Positions 13,957 through 21,364 of a stretch of DNA of 21,437 nucleotides are shown in pieces. Each line of letters opens with the position of its first letter. Positions within the stretch are counted from its first letter, which is position 1. Under the pieces are notes generated by a model. It worked only from the letters and a program-made list of their open reading frames with translations, did no database searches and was not told the origin of the DNA. Origin of the DNA: an uncultured Treponema sp. (GTDB lineage Bacteria; Spirochaetota; Spirochaetia; Treponematales; Treponemataceae). The stretch covers positions 1 through 21,437 of the forward strand of contig CAMVJE010000024.1 of NCBI GenBank assembly GCA_947167745.1, read 5' to 3'. A program made the position numbers and the translations under genes.

Positions 13957-15209
13957 GCAAAAAGCTTTTCCCTCCTGTTGCTTTTTTTTTATCTTTCCGG
14001 TTTATGCTTCTGCTTGCGGCATCGATGATTCTTCTTTCTGTGATTTTTCTTTCGCTGCTCAGGTTTTCTGTCACTCGCAAGCAAGATGTTGAGCTAGAGG
14101 AAAGTCTTAACCTTATTTGCGAGACGATTCGGTTAAATGGTAAGGATGATTTGGCTTTCCTGGATCTTCCCTATTATATCACCTATACGGTCTGGGAAAA
14201 GAAAAGCGGAGCCGTGCTTGCAACTAATGACAGTCTTCTTCCCCATCTTGAATCAGACGGAAAAAGCCGAACTTATTTTGAAAAAGATTATTTTACCGAC
14301 AGCGATTTAAATATCCGATATCGGACTGCTCGACTTGATTTGACAGACGGTCTAGCCGAAAATTATCTCATAATAGAATGTGCCATTGATATTGCAAATG
14401 ATTCTGCCGCAAAGATGAGCCGCGCCCTTCCTCGCATCACACTTATTTCTTTGATACCGATTTTGATTCTTTCATTTGCGCTTTCTTACCTGATTTCACG
14501 GAGTACGATTAAGGCTTTTAGAAAACTGCAAGAAGACTACGACAGGGAAAAGGCTTTTACCGGCAATGTGAGTCACGAACTGAAAACACCGATTTCGATT
14601 ATCGACGGCCATGCAAATCTATTAAAGCGCTGGGGAAAGGATGATCCTAAGCAGCTTGCTGAATCAATCGACGCTATTTTGCATGAAACAGAAAACATGA
14701 ATTCCATCGTGACGACTCTACTGGATATGAGCCGGATTGAAAACGGAAAGCTTAAAATCGAAAAAACGAAATTCTTTGTGACAAACTTTTTTGTCAAGCT
14801 CAGGGATGAATTTAAAATCACACATCCAGAATGCAGGATTGTGATTTCTGACCCGGACTTCCTTGAAATCGAAAGCGACTGGCAGAAACTTCATCAGATT
14901 TTCACTGTGATTTTATCCAACAGCGTAAAATTTGCCGGCTCGGATTGTAGCATTAGCCTTTCAGCACGCAAAGTCGGAAACAGAATTGAACTTTCTGCGA
15001 GTGACAATGGGCTGGGCTTTTCTGAGCAGGTTCTGCCCCATGTCTTTGAGCGGTTTTACAAAGGAGACCAATCCCACGACAGAAATGTAAGCGGAGCCGG
15101 GCTGGGGCTTTCAATCGCAAAAGTTCTTGTTTCAGCGTTAGGTGGTGAAATCTATGTAGAAAATGCAAGTGGTGGCGGAGCTTGCATAAAAATTGTACAC
15201 TCTCTTTAG
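13953..15209 (+). CDS. Sensor histidine kinase
   Basis: A 418-residue membrane kinase, cognate to the response regulator just upstream (four-base ATGA overlap). Two membrane helices (about 13-37 and 163-183) enclose an extracytoplasmic sensor region of roughly 125 residues without obvious metal-binding His or Cys clusters. The HisKA box has H208 in VSHELKTP. The ATPase domain has the N-box NSVKF (N323), G1 box DNGLGF (D351) and G2 box GAGLGLS (381-387). All catalytic motifs are intact. A run of nine T (13982-13990) within codons 10-13 could allow slippage. The sensor domain does not suggest direct copper binding. Confidence 0.94.
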   Translation: MSKKLFPPVAFFLSFRFMLLLAASMILLSVIFLSLLRFSVTRKQDVELEESLNLICETIRLNGKDDLAFLDLPYYITYTVWEKKSGAVLATNDSLLPHLESDGKSRTYFEKDYFTDSDLNIRYRTARLDLTDGLAENYLIIECAIDIANDSAAKMSRALPRITLISLIPILILSFALSYLISRSTIKAFRKLQEDYDREKAFTGNVSHELKTPISIIDGHANLLKRWGKDDPKQLAESIDAILHETENMNSIVTTLLDMSRIENGKLKIEKTKFFVTNFFVKLRDEFKITHPECRIVISDPDFLEIESDWQKLHQIFTVILSNSVKFAGSDCSISLSARKVGNRIELSASDNGLGFSEQVLPHVFERFYKGDQSHDRNVSGAGLGLSIAKVLVSALGGEIYVENASGGGACIKIVHSL

Positions 15210-15222
15210 GCAGAGGTTTAAT

Positions 15223-16050
15223 ATGACTTTTATAAAATCAATAATTTTGGCTTTCAGTACCTTTTCTTCCCTTCCAACTCCCCGAGTCAAATGGAACGAA
15301 AAAAACATGCGTTACATGATGTGTGCCTTTCCAATCATTGGTTTTGTGATTGCAGCTTTGTGGGCAGGCTGGTTTATTTTCGGAATTCAACTGCTTTTTT
15401 TCTGGCAGCGGTCAATTTCCATCCATTTGATTGCGCTTGGTTTCACTCTGATTCCTGTTTTCATCACCGGAGGAATTCATCTCGATGGTTTTATGGACAC
15501 TTGCGATGCTTTGGCAAGTCATGCCAGCCGGGAGAAAAAACTTGAGATTTTAAAAGATAGTCATTCCGGGGCTTTTGCAGTTTTGGCTTGTGTTATTTAT
15601 TTTCTTTCCTACTATTTTCTTTCTTTTGAGATATGCGATTATTTCTTTGGGGCGGCTTCTTCTAGTCGGTTTGTAAATTTTTTCGTTCGCCTTATGAATT
15701 TTCTTCCGATTGTGAGCGTTTTTGTTTTGAGCCGGCTATTAAGCGCATTTGCCGTAGCTACTTTTCCCATTGCTAAAAACAGCGGTCTTGTTTACACATT
15801 TGCCTCTGCAAGTGCAAAGAAATTCACAGCTGTCTGGTGTTATATTTTCTTTTTATTGCTTTCAGCTGCCTTGATTTATTTGTACAGATTTTTGGGAATT
15901 GCCCTTGTTGGGGGAAGTCTTTCGGTTTTTTGCTTTTATTTTGTTGTTGCTTTAAGGAATTTTGGAGGAATTACAGGAGACACGGCGGGCTGGTTCGTTC
16001 AAATGTGCGAAATTTTCGGCCTTTTGGTTTTCATGATTTCAATTTGCTAA
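15223..16050 (+). CDS. cobS: Adenosylcobinamide-GDP ribazoletransferase (cobalamin synthase)
   Basis: CobS joins adenosylcobinamide-GDP to alpha-ribazole (phosphate) in the last steps of cobalamin assembly, at the inner membrane. The 275-residue protein is hydrophobic with several membrane spans. It carries both family motifs: the acidic GGIHLDGFMDTCDAL (around 85-100), with KDSHSGAFA after it, and GGITGDTAGW near the C-terminus. ATG 15223 has AGAGG six bases upstream; the in-frame TTG 15193 lies inside the kinase gene and has none. It follows the kinase stop by 13 bp, so it appears to belong to the two-component operon, which is an unusual place for it. CobU, CobT and CobC are not in the window, and no cobalamin riboswitch was recognised. 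Confidence 0.88.
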   Translation: MTFIKSIILAFSTFSSLPTPRVKWNEKNMRYMMCAFPIIGFVIAALWAGWFIFGIQLLFFWQRSISIHLIALGFTLIPVFITGGIHLDGFMDTCDALASHASREKKLEILKDSHSGAFAVLACVIYFLSYYFLSFEICDYFFGAASSSRFVNFFVRLMNFLPIVSVFVLSRLLSAFAVATFPIAKNSGLVYTFASASAKKFTAVWCYIFFLLLSAALIYLYRFLGIALVGGSLSVFCFYFVVALRNFGGITGDTAGWFVQMCEIFGLLVFMISIC

Positions 16051-16100
16051 GGGAATATTTCTGAAGAAATTCATGGACTTTACTAGGACTTGAAAAATAA

Positions 16101-16150
16101 TTGAAAAAACTTTTTCATAGTGATAACATTTTTCTATTAAGCTTTATCAC
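16101..16150 (+). promoter_or_regulatory. Promoter of ilvE with overlapping inverted repeat
   Basis: TTGAAA (16101-16106), a 17-bp spacer and TAACAT (16124-16129) form a good sigma-70 promoter. GTGATAA (16120-16126) overlaps the -10 and is matched by TTATCAC (16144-16150) across 17 bp, just before the AGAGG of ilvE. The repeat could be an operator or a 5'-leader hairpin that partly hides the ribosome binding site. Confidence 0.55.
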
Positions 16151-16161
16151 AGAGGTAAAAA

Positions 16162-17184
16162 ATGGCGAAAGATTTGGATTGGGCAAACTTGCCTTTCGGT
16201 TACATGGAAACAACAAAAAGTTTCGTTGCAAATTATAAGAATGGTGCGTGGGACGAAGGAAAACTCACCAGCGACCACACAATTACAATGTCAGAATGTG
16301 CCGGCGTTTTGCAGTACGCTCAGACTTGTTTTGAAGGCCTCAAAGCATACACTACTTCAGACGGAAAAATCGTCACATTCCGCCCTGATTTAAACGCTGA
16401 CCGTATGAAGGATTCCTGCGAGCGTTTGGAAATGCCAGTCTTCCCGAAAGACCGATGGATTAAAGCCGTCATCGACACAATCAAAGCAAACATCGACTGG
16501 GTTCCACCTTACGGAAGCGGCGCTACCCTTTACATCCGTCCATATATGTTCGGTTCAAGCGCAGTTATCGGCGTTAAACCGGCAGACGAATATCAGTTCC
16601 GCATTCTTGTCACACCGGTCGGCCCATATTTCAAGGGCGGAGTAAAACCAATCACAGTACGAATTTCTGACCTTGACCGTGCAGCTCCACATGGAACCGG
16701 CGACATCAAGGCAGGTCTCAACTATGCAATGAGCCTCTATAATATTGTTGACGCTCACAAAAAAGGTTTTGCAGAAAACATCTACACTGACCCGGCAAGC
16801 CACACTTACATCGAAGAAACTGGCGGAGCAAACATCCTTTTCGTCACAAAAGGCGGAAAGCTTGTAACTCCAAAGTCAAACAGCATTTTGCCGTCAATCA
16901 CCCGCCGCTCACTTCTCCATGTTGCAAAAGAATATCTCCACATGGAAGTTGAGGAACGACAGGTCAACAAAAACGAGCTTAAAGATTTCGTAGAAATCGG
17001 TCTCTGCGGCACTGCTGCCGTAATCAGCCCAATCGGTTGCATCGATGACCACGGCACAAAAATCAACGTTCCCAGCGGCATGGATGAAATCGGCCCTGTC
17101 CTCAAAAAGCTCCGCGAAACTCTCACGGGCATCCAGATGGGAACCGAAAAAGCTCCAGAAGGCTGGATTTACGAAATAAAGTAA
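16162..17184 (+). CDS. ilvE: Branched-chain amino acid aminotransferase
   Basis: A fold-type IV PLP enzyme of 340 residues that interconverts leucine, isoleucine and valine with their 2-oxo acids, using glutamate/2-oxoglutarate, in the cytoplasm. The PLP lysine is K183 in GDIKAGLNYA, followed by the conserved YIEETGGANI segment (216-225). The N-terminal part has the CFEGLKAY segment (56-63) seen in the IlvE group with the longer N-terminal domain. AGAGG lies five bases before ATG 16162. It has its own promoter. The TSCPD-protein gene starts on the last base of its stop codon. No other branched-chain biosynthesis gene is nearby, so a catabolic role is as likely as a biosynthetic one. Confidence 0.93.
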   Translation: MAKDLDWANLPFGYMETTKSFVANYKNGAWDEGKLTSDHTITMSECAGVLQYAQTCFEGLKAYTTSDGKIVTFRPDLNADRMKDSCERLEMPVFPKDRWIKAVIDTIKANIDWVPPYGSGATLYIRPYMFGSSAVIGVKPADEYQFRILVTPVGPYFKGGVKPITVRISDLDRAAPHGTGDIKAGLNYAMSLYNIVDAHKKGFAENIYTDPASHTYIEETGGANILFVTKGGKLVTPKSNSILPSITRRSLLHVAKEYLHMEVEERQVNKNELKDFVEIGLCGTAAVISPIGCIDDHGTKINVPSGMDEIGPVLKKLRETLTGIQMGTEKAPEGWIYEIK

Positions 17185-17426
17185 TGGAAATCACTTACAA
17201 AACAAGCGGCACCTGCGCTCGCCTAATTCACTTTGAGCGCGATGCCGAAAATCGCATTCACAACATCTCTTTCGAGGGCGGTTGCAACGGAAATCTCAAG
17301 GCAATCGCCAAACTCTGCGAAGGCATGAAGGCCGAAGAAATCAACGCGAAGCTTTTGGGAAATCTCTGCGGCAACAAGCCGACTTCCTGCGCCGACCAGC
17401 TGGCCAAGGCCGTGATGACTGCATAG
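17184..17426 (+). CDS. TSCPD-domain protein (TIGR03905 type)
   Basis: An 80-residue protein with five cysteines, matching the small stand-alone TSCPD family: GTCARLI near the start, GGCNGNLKAI in the middle and TSCADQLAKA at the end. The domain is otherwise found at the C-terminus of B12-dependent ribonucleotide reductases, but the function of the single-domain form is not established. Its ATG shares its A with the last base of the aminotransferase stop (TAATG at 17182-17186), so translation should be coupled. A link to cobalamin or to nucleotide reduction is only suggestive; cobS is two genes upstream but in another transcription unit. Confidence 0.8.
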   Translation: MEITYKTSGTCARLIHFERDAENRIHNISFEGGCNGNLKAIAKLCEGMKAEEINAKLLGNLCGNKPTSCADQLAKAVMTA

Positions 17427-17460
17427 CGTCTTCTATGGCATTCTTAGAATTTTCGCATCA

Positions 17461-17889
17461 ATGATAGATTTCTACAGAACTAAATCCCTTGCAGAGCTGA
17501 CACCCGAAGAATGGGAAGCCCTCTGCGACGGTTGCGGCCGTTGCTGTTACAGGAAGTACATCACAGGCTACGGAAAGCGCGAAAAAACACATTTCACGCG
17601 CGTGGCTTGTGATTTGCTTGACCTAAAAACAGGCAAATGCACTGACTACGAAAACCGCTTCAAAATCATCAAAGATTGTCTCCAGCTCACCAAAAACAAT
17701 GTCTCCCAATTCGACTGGCTCCCTGAAACTTGCGCTTACCGCCTGGTCTACGAAGGAAAGCCCCTGCCCGACTGGCATCCCCTGATTTCTGGCCGCAAAG
17801 AAAGCGTGAGTGAAGCCGGAATCTTGATTCAGAAGGGAATCCACGAGCACGAAGTAGACGAATGTGACTGGGACGAATACGAGATTTGA
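17461..17889 (+). CDS. YcgN-like cysteine-cluster protein (UPF0260)
   Basis: A 142-residue cytoplasmic protein of the YcgN/UPF0260 family with the zinc- or iron-binding CDGCGRCC motif (C22, C25, C28, C29), two further cysteines in CTDYENRF and ETCAYR contexts, and the family segment LPDWHPLISG. The function is unknown. No good ribosome binding site precedes ATG 17461. A nine-codon frame (ATG 17435, MAFLEFSHQ) ends in a TGA that overlaps the start as ATGA, so translation may be coupled to it or to read-through from upstream. It follows the TSCPD gene by 34 bp and ends the plus-strand run. Confidence 0.85.
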   Translation: MIDFYRTKSLAELTPEEWEALCDGCGRCCYRKYITGYGKREKTHFTRVACDLLDLKTGKCTDYENRFKIIKDCLQLTKNNVSQFDWLPETCAYRLVYEGKPLPDWHPLISGRKESVSEAGILIQKGIHEHEVDECDWDEYEI

Positions 17890-17900
17890 AAAGCAAAAAC

Positions 17901-17983
17901 ACTTGAAATTTCTGCACAATCTGACATAAATTCACTTGAAAAATCTGCACTTTTTCGCACATAAATACTTGAAATTTCTGCAC
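17901..17983. repeat. Three 17-bp direct repeats at exact 33-bp period
   Basis: ACTTGAAATTTCTGCAC at 17901-17917 and 17967-17983, and ACTTGAAAAATCTGCAC at 17934-17950, are separated by 16-bp spacers that share ACATAAAT. The core GAAATTTC is itself palindromic. The array lies between two convergent gene ends, so it is not an ordinary promoter. The unit and spacer lengths are too short for CRISPR. It may be a protein-binding iteron array, a transcription-end region or an interspersed tandem repeat. Confidence 0.75.
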
Positions 17984-18020
17984 TTTTTGTGGTGAATTAT
18001 TTTTCATCCCGCTCGTGATT

Positions 18021-18332
18021 CTATTTCCGAATCTTTTCCTTCAATTTAATTCCCAATTTTTCAAGCTCCTCGTCAATCACTGAGTCAATTCTGGCAAAAA
18101 GGCTGTCATCGCCTGAGAATTCTTGCGCCGTGTAAAAGAAACTTGCTGGCGTTGTATTAAAAATGACACAAAGCGCGTCCAGAAGTTCTGCCGTCACAAA
18201 AGATTTTCCGTTTTCTATGCGGCTGAGATGATTGGGGATTATGTCTAATTTTTCAGCCAGTTCTTCCTGAGTCAGTTTTCTTAGTTTTCTGAAATGCTTT
18301 AGATTCTCGCCAAAAATTTCTTTTACATTCAT
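18021..18332 (-). CDS. XRE-family transcriptional regulator
   Basis: A 103-residue regulator with an N-terminal Cro/C1-type helix-turn-helix (about 9-63; LTQEELAEKLDIIPNHLSRIENG covers the two key helices) and a C-terminal acidic/basic helical tail that may dimerise. No clear ribosome binding site precedes ATG 18332. TATAAA lies about nine bases upstream on the minus strand, so the transcript may have a very short leader. It marks the border between the conserved block on the left and the AT-rich accessory block on the right, and is divergent from the 143-residue gene, which it could control. No integrase or phage gene accompanies it. Confidence 0.85.
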   Translation of the reverse strand: MNVKEIFGENLKHFRKLRKLTQEELAEKLDIIPNHLSRIENGKSFVTAELLDALCVIFNTTPASFFYTAQEFSGDDSLFARIDSVIDEELEKLGIKLKEKIRK

Positions 18333-18422
18333 GTAGTGAATTTTATAAAGTGGAACCGTAATAAAACATATTGTTTAAAGATGAAATATTTAAAATAATC
18401 TTCATTACATGCTCAATTTTCC

Positions 18423-18450
18423 TTGACTTGTTGATTTTTAATGTTATAAT
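18423..18450 (+). promoter_or_regulatory. Strong extended -10 promoter for the accessory block
   Basis: TTGACT (18423-18428), a 16-bp spacer and TATAAT (18445-18450) preceded by TG (TGTTATAAT) make the best promoter match in the window. It would start transcription at about 18457, some 40 bases before the next gene. Confidence 0.7.
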
Positions 18451-18498
18451 TTTTAAGAAACAAAGCATTTTATGCTAAGTTTAAGGAGAAATTTTACT

Positions 18499-18930
18499 AT
18501 GCGAAAAATTATTACCGTATCATCAGATGATGTTGAATCAAGAACTTCAGCCTTAAAGATTCTGTCATCATTGTTTTCTGAGACTTCTGAATTTGAAGAA
18601 ATTTGGCGTGACTGGGGTACAGACAGTTGGGGTTGGTTTAAAATTAATGGCATCACGATTTTTGTAAGCACAACGGGTTCTGATGCAGCATCTTTCAAAA
18701 AGAATATCGAGTATATGCAGGAATATGACTGTTCAATAGGTGTAATGGCAGCTCCAAAATCAGCGGCAGCAGCTACAGATGAAATAGAAATTGAATCGAT
18801 TGATATAAAAAACTATACGAAAAATATAAAAAATGCTACAAAAGCCAGTACAGAAGCAAGAAACAGAATCCTTGCGTCGGCTCTTTTTATAAAAGTATGT
18901 AATGACCATGGTGTTATTCCGGCTGTATAA
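18499..18930 (+). CDS. Unrecognised 143-residue protein
   Basis: I do not recognise this family. The product is soluble, with no signal peptide or membrane span. A tryptophan-rich stretch, EEIWRDWGTDSWGWF, lies at about 34-48 and is followed by a beta-like segment (INGITIFVS). The C-terminal half is rich in Ala, Lys and Asn and probably helical. AAGGAG lies ten bases before ATG 18499; the in-frame ATG 18472 has no site. A strong promoter drives it, so it should be well expressed. A 55-bp gap separates it from the leucine-rich-repeat lipoprotein gene. It is divergent from the XRE regulator. Confidence 0.7.
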   Translation: MRKIITVSSDDVESRTSALKILSSLFSETSEFEEIWRDWGTDSWGWFKINGITIFVSTTGSDAASFKKNIEYMQEYDCSIGVMAAPKSAAAATDEIEIESIDIKNYTKNIKNATKASTEARNRILASALFIKVCNDHGVIPAV

Positions 18931-18985
18931 AGAAGGCATAAGAGAATAATTGAATGGATTTTATCCTTTTGTTTAGGAGAAAATA

Positions 18986-19822
18986 ATGATGAATAAAACA
19001 ATAATTATAATTTTTTCATTTTTCTGTTTTGTTTTAGCAGGATGTAACTGTTCACCAACACTTACAGCAAATGGAATTACCGTTCCTTTAGAAAAAGCAG
19101 AGGAGCTTGTAAAAACAATAAAAGAAGATTCTGAAATCATAGTAAAAGGAACTGTAACAAAAGAAGATTTGGAAGAAATTGCAAATGCTTTTTATGTACC
19201 TTTGGATACTCCAGATCCAACGGTGTTAAGGTACTTCCTTCCAAAAAATGTGAAAATTGTTTTGAATTTATCAAATGCAAAAGGAATTAGAGAAATAAGC
19301 GATGAATTTAGCGAGCACTATAATCTAAAAAAAATAATTTTGCCGTTGGGTATCAAAAAATTAGGAAAAGGTTTTAATATGGGTACAGATGTTAAAAAGT
19401 TCATAGTTCCTTCGTCTGTGACAGAAATTAAAGAGTTTGCACCTTTGAATCAGGAACTCAAATTTATAGAAGTTTCAGAAAAAAATAAAAATTACAGTAG
19501 CTATGACGGAGTATTATATAGCAAGGATATGCAGATATTGATTTGTTGTCCTGCTAGCCACAGTAGAGAACTAAAAATACATGATGGTACAAAAACAATT
19601 TGTACAGGAGCTTTTTGGCGTTGTAAAAATTTAGAAGATGTAATAGTTCCTGAATCGGTGACGAAAATTGAACAAAGTGCATTTTTTAATTGTAATAATC
19701 TCAGAAGCGTTACACTTCCATCAAGCATTCAGTTAACTGAAGACAACCTTTCAAATATTTTTTATGAATGTGAACGGCTTTCCACTATTTATTACGATGG
19801 TGAAACTTATAAATGGGAATAG
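18986..19822 (+). CDS. Lipoprotein with BspA-type leucine-rich repeats
   Basis: A 278-residue predicted lipoprotein: lipobox LAGC with lipidated C20 after a hydrophobic leader. The first half of the mature protein (about 25-95) is charged and has no recognised domain. From about 107 to 265 come irregular BspA-type (LRR_5) repeats, visible as I-V-P-x-S-V-T-x-I type strands (FIVPSSVTEIKEF, VIVPESVTKIEQSAF, VTLPSSI) with F..C.NL turns between. Such proteins are often surface-exposed in treponemes and take part in adhesion or protein binding. AGGAG lies six bases before ATG 18986, with a second ATG directly after. AT-rich codon use differs from the left part of the window. Confidence 0.82.
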   Translation: MMNKTIIIIFSFFCFVLAGCNCSPTLTANGITVPLEKAEELVKTIKEDSEIIVKGTVTKEDLEEIANAFYVPLDTPDPTVLRYFLPKNVKIVLNLSNAKGIREISDEFSEHYNLKKIILPLGIKKLGKGFNMGTDVKKFIVPSSVTEIKEFAPLNQELKFIEVSEKNKNYSSYDGVLYSKDMQILICCPASHSRELKIHDGTKTICTGAFWRCKNLEDVIVPESVTKIEQSAFFNCNNLRSVTLPSSIQLTEDNLSNIFYECERLSTIYYDGETYKWE

Positions 19823-19844
19823 TAAAGCAAATTTAGGTGTTATT

Positions 19845-20981
19845 ATGAAACATTTAGCTTTTGCAATATGTGGTATTTTTATTCTTCTGCATCTTTCCTG
19901 TGAGAGTGAGCAAAGTAAACATGAAAAAATATCTGAACAATTACTGGAACAGGCAAATGAGGGGGATCTTTGGCTTTTATATGATGATTTGCTTGATTAT
20001 TTTGAAAAAGATGAAAATTACGCTTTTGTTAAAGAAGAGAATGGTTTTCGGTTAAAAAATGAACCTATAAAACATGCGATGTTAAGCCTTTATGATTTCC
20101 ACAAGAAAAATCATCTTCCCATATTGCAAGATCAGGAGCATCCTGAAAATGCTGAAAACTGGTTTTACTTTTACAATTTGTTGCTCCAAAATGAAGATAC
20201 TTTGTCAGAAGAACAAATTGAACACTATGATTCATTAACTACAGAATGTGATTATTGCCGTCTAGCATTTAAAAACAATTTAGATATAGCTTGGCCGGAA
20301 ATAACATATGATTTGATAAATAATTTTCCTAAACTAAAAGAAGAAGCTCTTTATAATATTAACCGCTTAAACGCAGCAAAAGAGAAAGCAGATGCGGAAG
20401 AAGCGGAAAGACGGAGAATCGAAGCTAGTAGATTAACTGGAGTACAAGATTACAAATTTGGTATGTCTAAAGCCGAAGTGAAAAAAAAATGGAGTAAAGC
20501 CCATGAAAAAGAATGGGTGCCGGAATTAAAAATAGTCGACATAGGTACATTAGATTCTGAACCGTATATTGCAGAAGTTTTAGTTGGTGGAGGGTTTTCC
20601 TACGGACAAATTTCTTTTGATGTTGTTAGTTTTCTTTTTATTAATGACAAACTTTATAAAGTATATTTGATTTATGATGGAAATACTTACAATAATTCAA
20701 ATACAATCGCTGCGATAAAATCATTGGTGAATTCTATTGTTTCGAAATATGAATTTAATGGCAGACCTGTCGATGGGTCTACTAATATAGGTCCCCTTAA
20801 TATGTACGGAAAAACTTACAAGAAATTTGATAAAACTGAAGTTTTTTACGGCAGTTCAGAACAAGGTTTCGGTGCTTATAGTGCACTTATTACTTTTGAA
20901 GATATAAAAATTAGGGAAAACAATTATAATCAAGCTTTACAAAAATACAAAGATAGTATGACCAATCGCAATGATTTTTAA
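19845..20981 (+). CDS. Putative lipoprotein of unknown function with charged coiled coil
   Basis: A 378-residue exported protein. The leader ends LLHLSC, a relaxed spirochaete-type lipobox with C19. After an acidic helical N-terminal half comes a short coiled coil rich in Ala, Glu, Lys and Arg (about 173-196). The C-terminal domain (about 204-378) begins YKFGMSKAEVKKKW, a pattern often seen at the start of small alpha/beta domains in exported proteins of unknown function. ATG 19845 has only a weak AGG upstream; the open frame back to 19764 overlaps the previous gene and would bury the leader. A run of nine A (20481-20489) lies in the coding region. It is 22 bp from the leucine-rich-repeat gene, so probably in the same operon. 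Confidence 0.7.
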   Translation: MKHLAFAICGIFILLHLSCESEQSKHEKISEQLLEQANEGDLWLLYDDLLDYFEKDENYAFVKEENGFRLKNEPIKHAMLSLYDFHKKNHLPILQDQEHPENAENWFYFYNLLLQNEDTLSEEQIEHYDSLTTECDYCRLAFKNNLDIAWPEITYDLINNFPKLKEEALYNINRLNAAKEKADAEEAERRRIEASRLTGVQDYKFGMSKAEVKKKWSKAHEKEWVPELKIVDIGTLDSEPYIAEVLVGGGFSYGQISFDVVSFLFINDKLYKVYLIYDGNTYNNSNTIAAIKSLVNSIVSKYEFNGRPVDGSTNIGPLNMYGKTYKKFDKTEVFYGSSEQGFGAYSALITFEDIKIRENNYNQALQKYKDSMTNRNDF

Positions 20982-20998
20982 CCTGGAGCTTGAGGATA

Positions 20999-21364
20999 AT
21001 GAAAAATTCTGATTCAAACATCGCAAAGCTAAAATCTCTTCTTGAAAGCAATGGCCTTGAACACTGTATTCCGTTGCTTGAAGAGAAAAAACTGTTGGAC
21101 AAATCGCTTCTTGCCAAAATGACAGAAAGCGACTATGAAAAAATCGGCATAACTGAAATCAGCGACCGAAAAAAATTGCTTACGCTATTCGGCAAAAAAG
21201 AAAAAGGCTGCCTGATACCAATTTTGATTGTCATTGTTATAATTGCAGGCGTATTGATTTTACTTCATTATTTAGGCATATTGGGCTCGTTGGTCAAAAT
21301 CGTGAAAGGCGCAGGTCTATTGCTTTTGGTTTTTATCCTTGCATGTGCTTTTTTGTTTAGTTGA
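20999..21364 (+). CDS. SAM-domain membrane protein
   Basis: A 121-residue protein with an N-terminal sterile alpha motif (about 7-65: GLEHCIPLLEEKKL, LLAKMTESDYEKIGI and RKKLLTLF fit the five-helix SAM pattern) followed by two membrane segments (about 71-90 and 103-120). SAM domains are common in eukaryotes and sparse in bacteria, where they mediate oligomerisation. The basic loop before the first helix places SAM in the cytoplasm. ATG 20999 is 17 bp after the previous stop, with GGAG at 20985-20988 or GAGG at 20992-20995; an in-frame TTG at 20990 overlaps that region and is less likely. It is the last gene in the window; 21365-21437 holds no terminator or gene that I can support. Confidence 0.75.
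   Translation: MKNSDSNIAKLKSLLESNGLEHCIPLLEEKKLLDKSLLAKMTESDYEKIGITEISDRKKLLTLFGKKEKGCLIPILIVIVIIAGVLILLHYLGILGSLVKIVKGAGLLLLVFILACAFLFS

Noticed and set aside
15060..15222. Cobalamin riboswitch upstream of cobS
   Set aside because: The region is coding sequence of the kinase up to 15209 and leaves only 13 bp; no riboswitch core was seen.
17901..17983. Possible CRISPR array
   Set aside because: Repeats of 17 bp and spacers of 16 bp are too short, the spacers resemble each other, and there is no cas gene.
17687..18007. Minus-strand 106-codon frame with an 11-residue KVQKFQV-type repeat
   Set aside because: The repeat is produced by the 33-bp DNA repeats; the rest lies antisense to the YcgN-like gene and there is no ribosome binding site.
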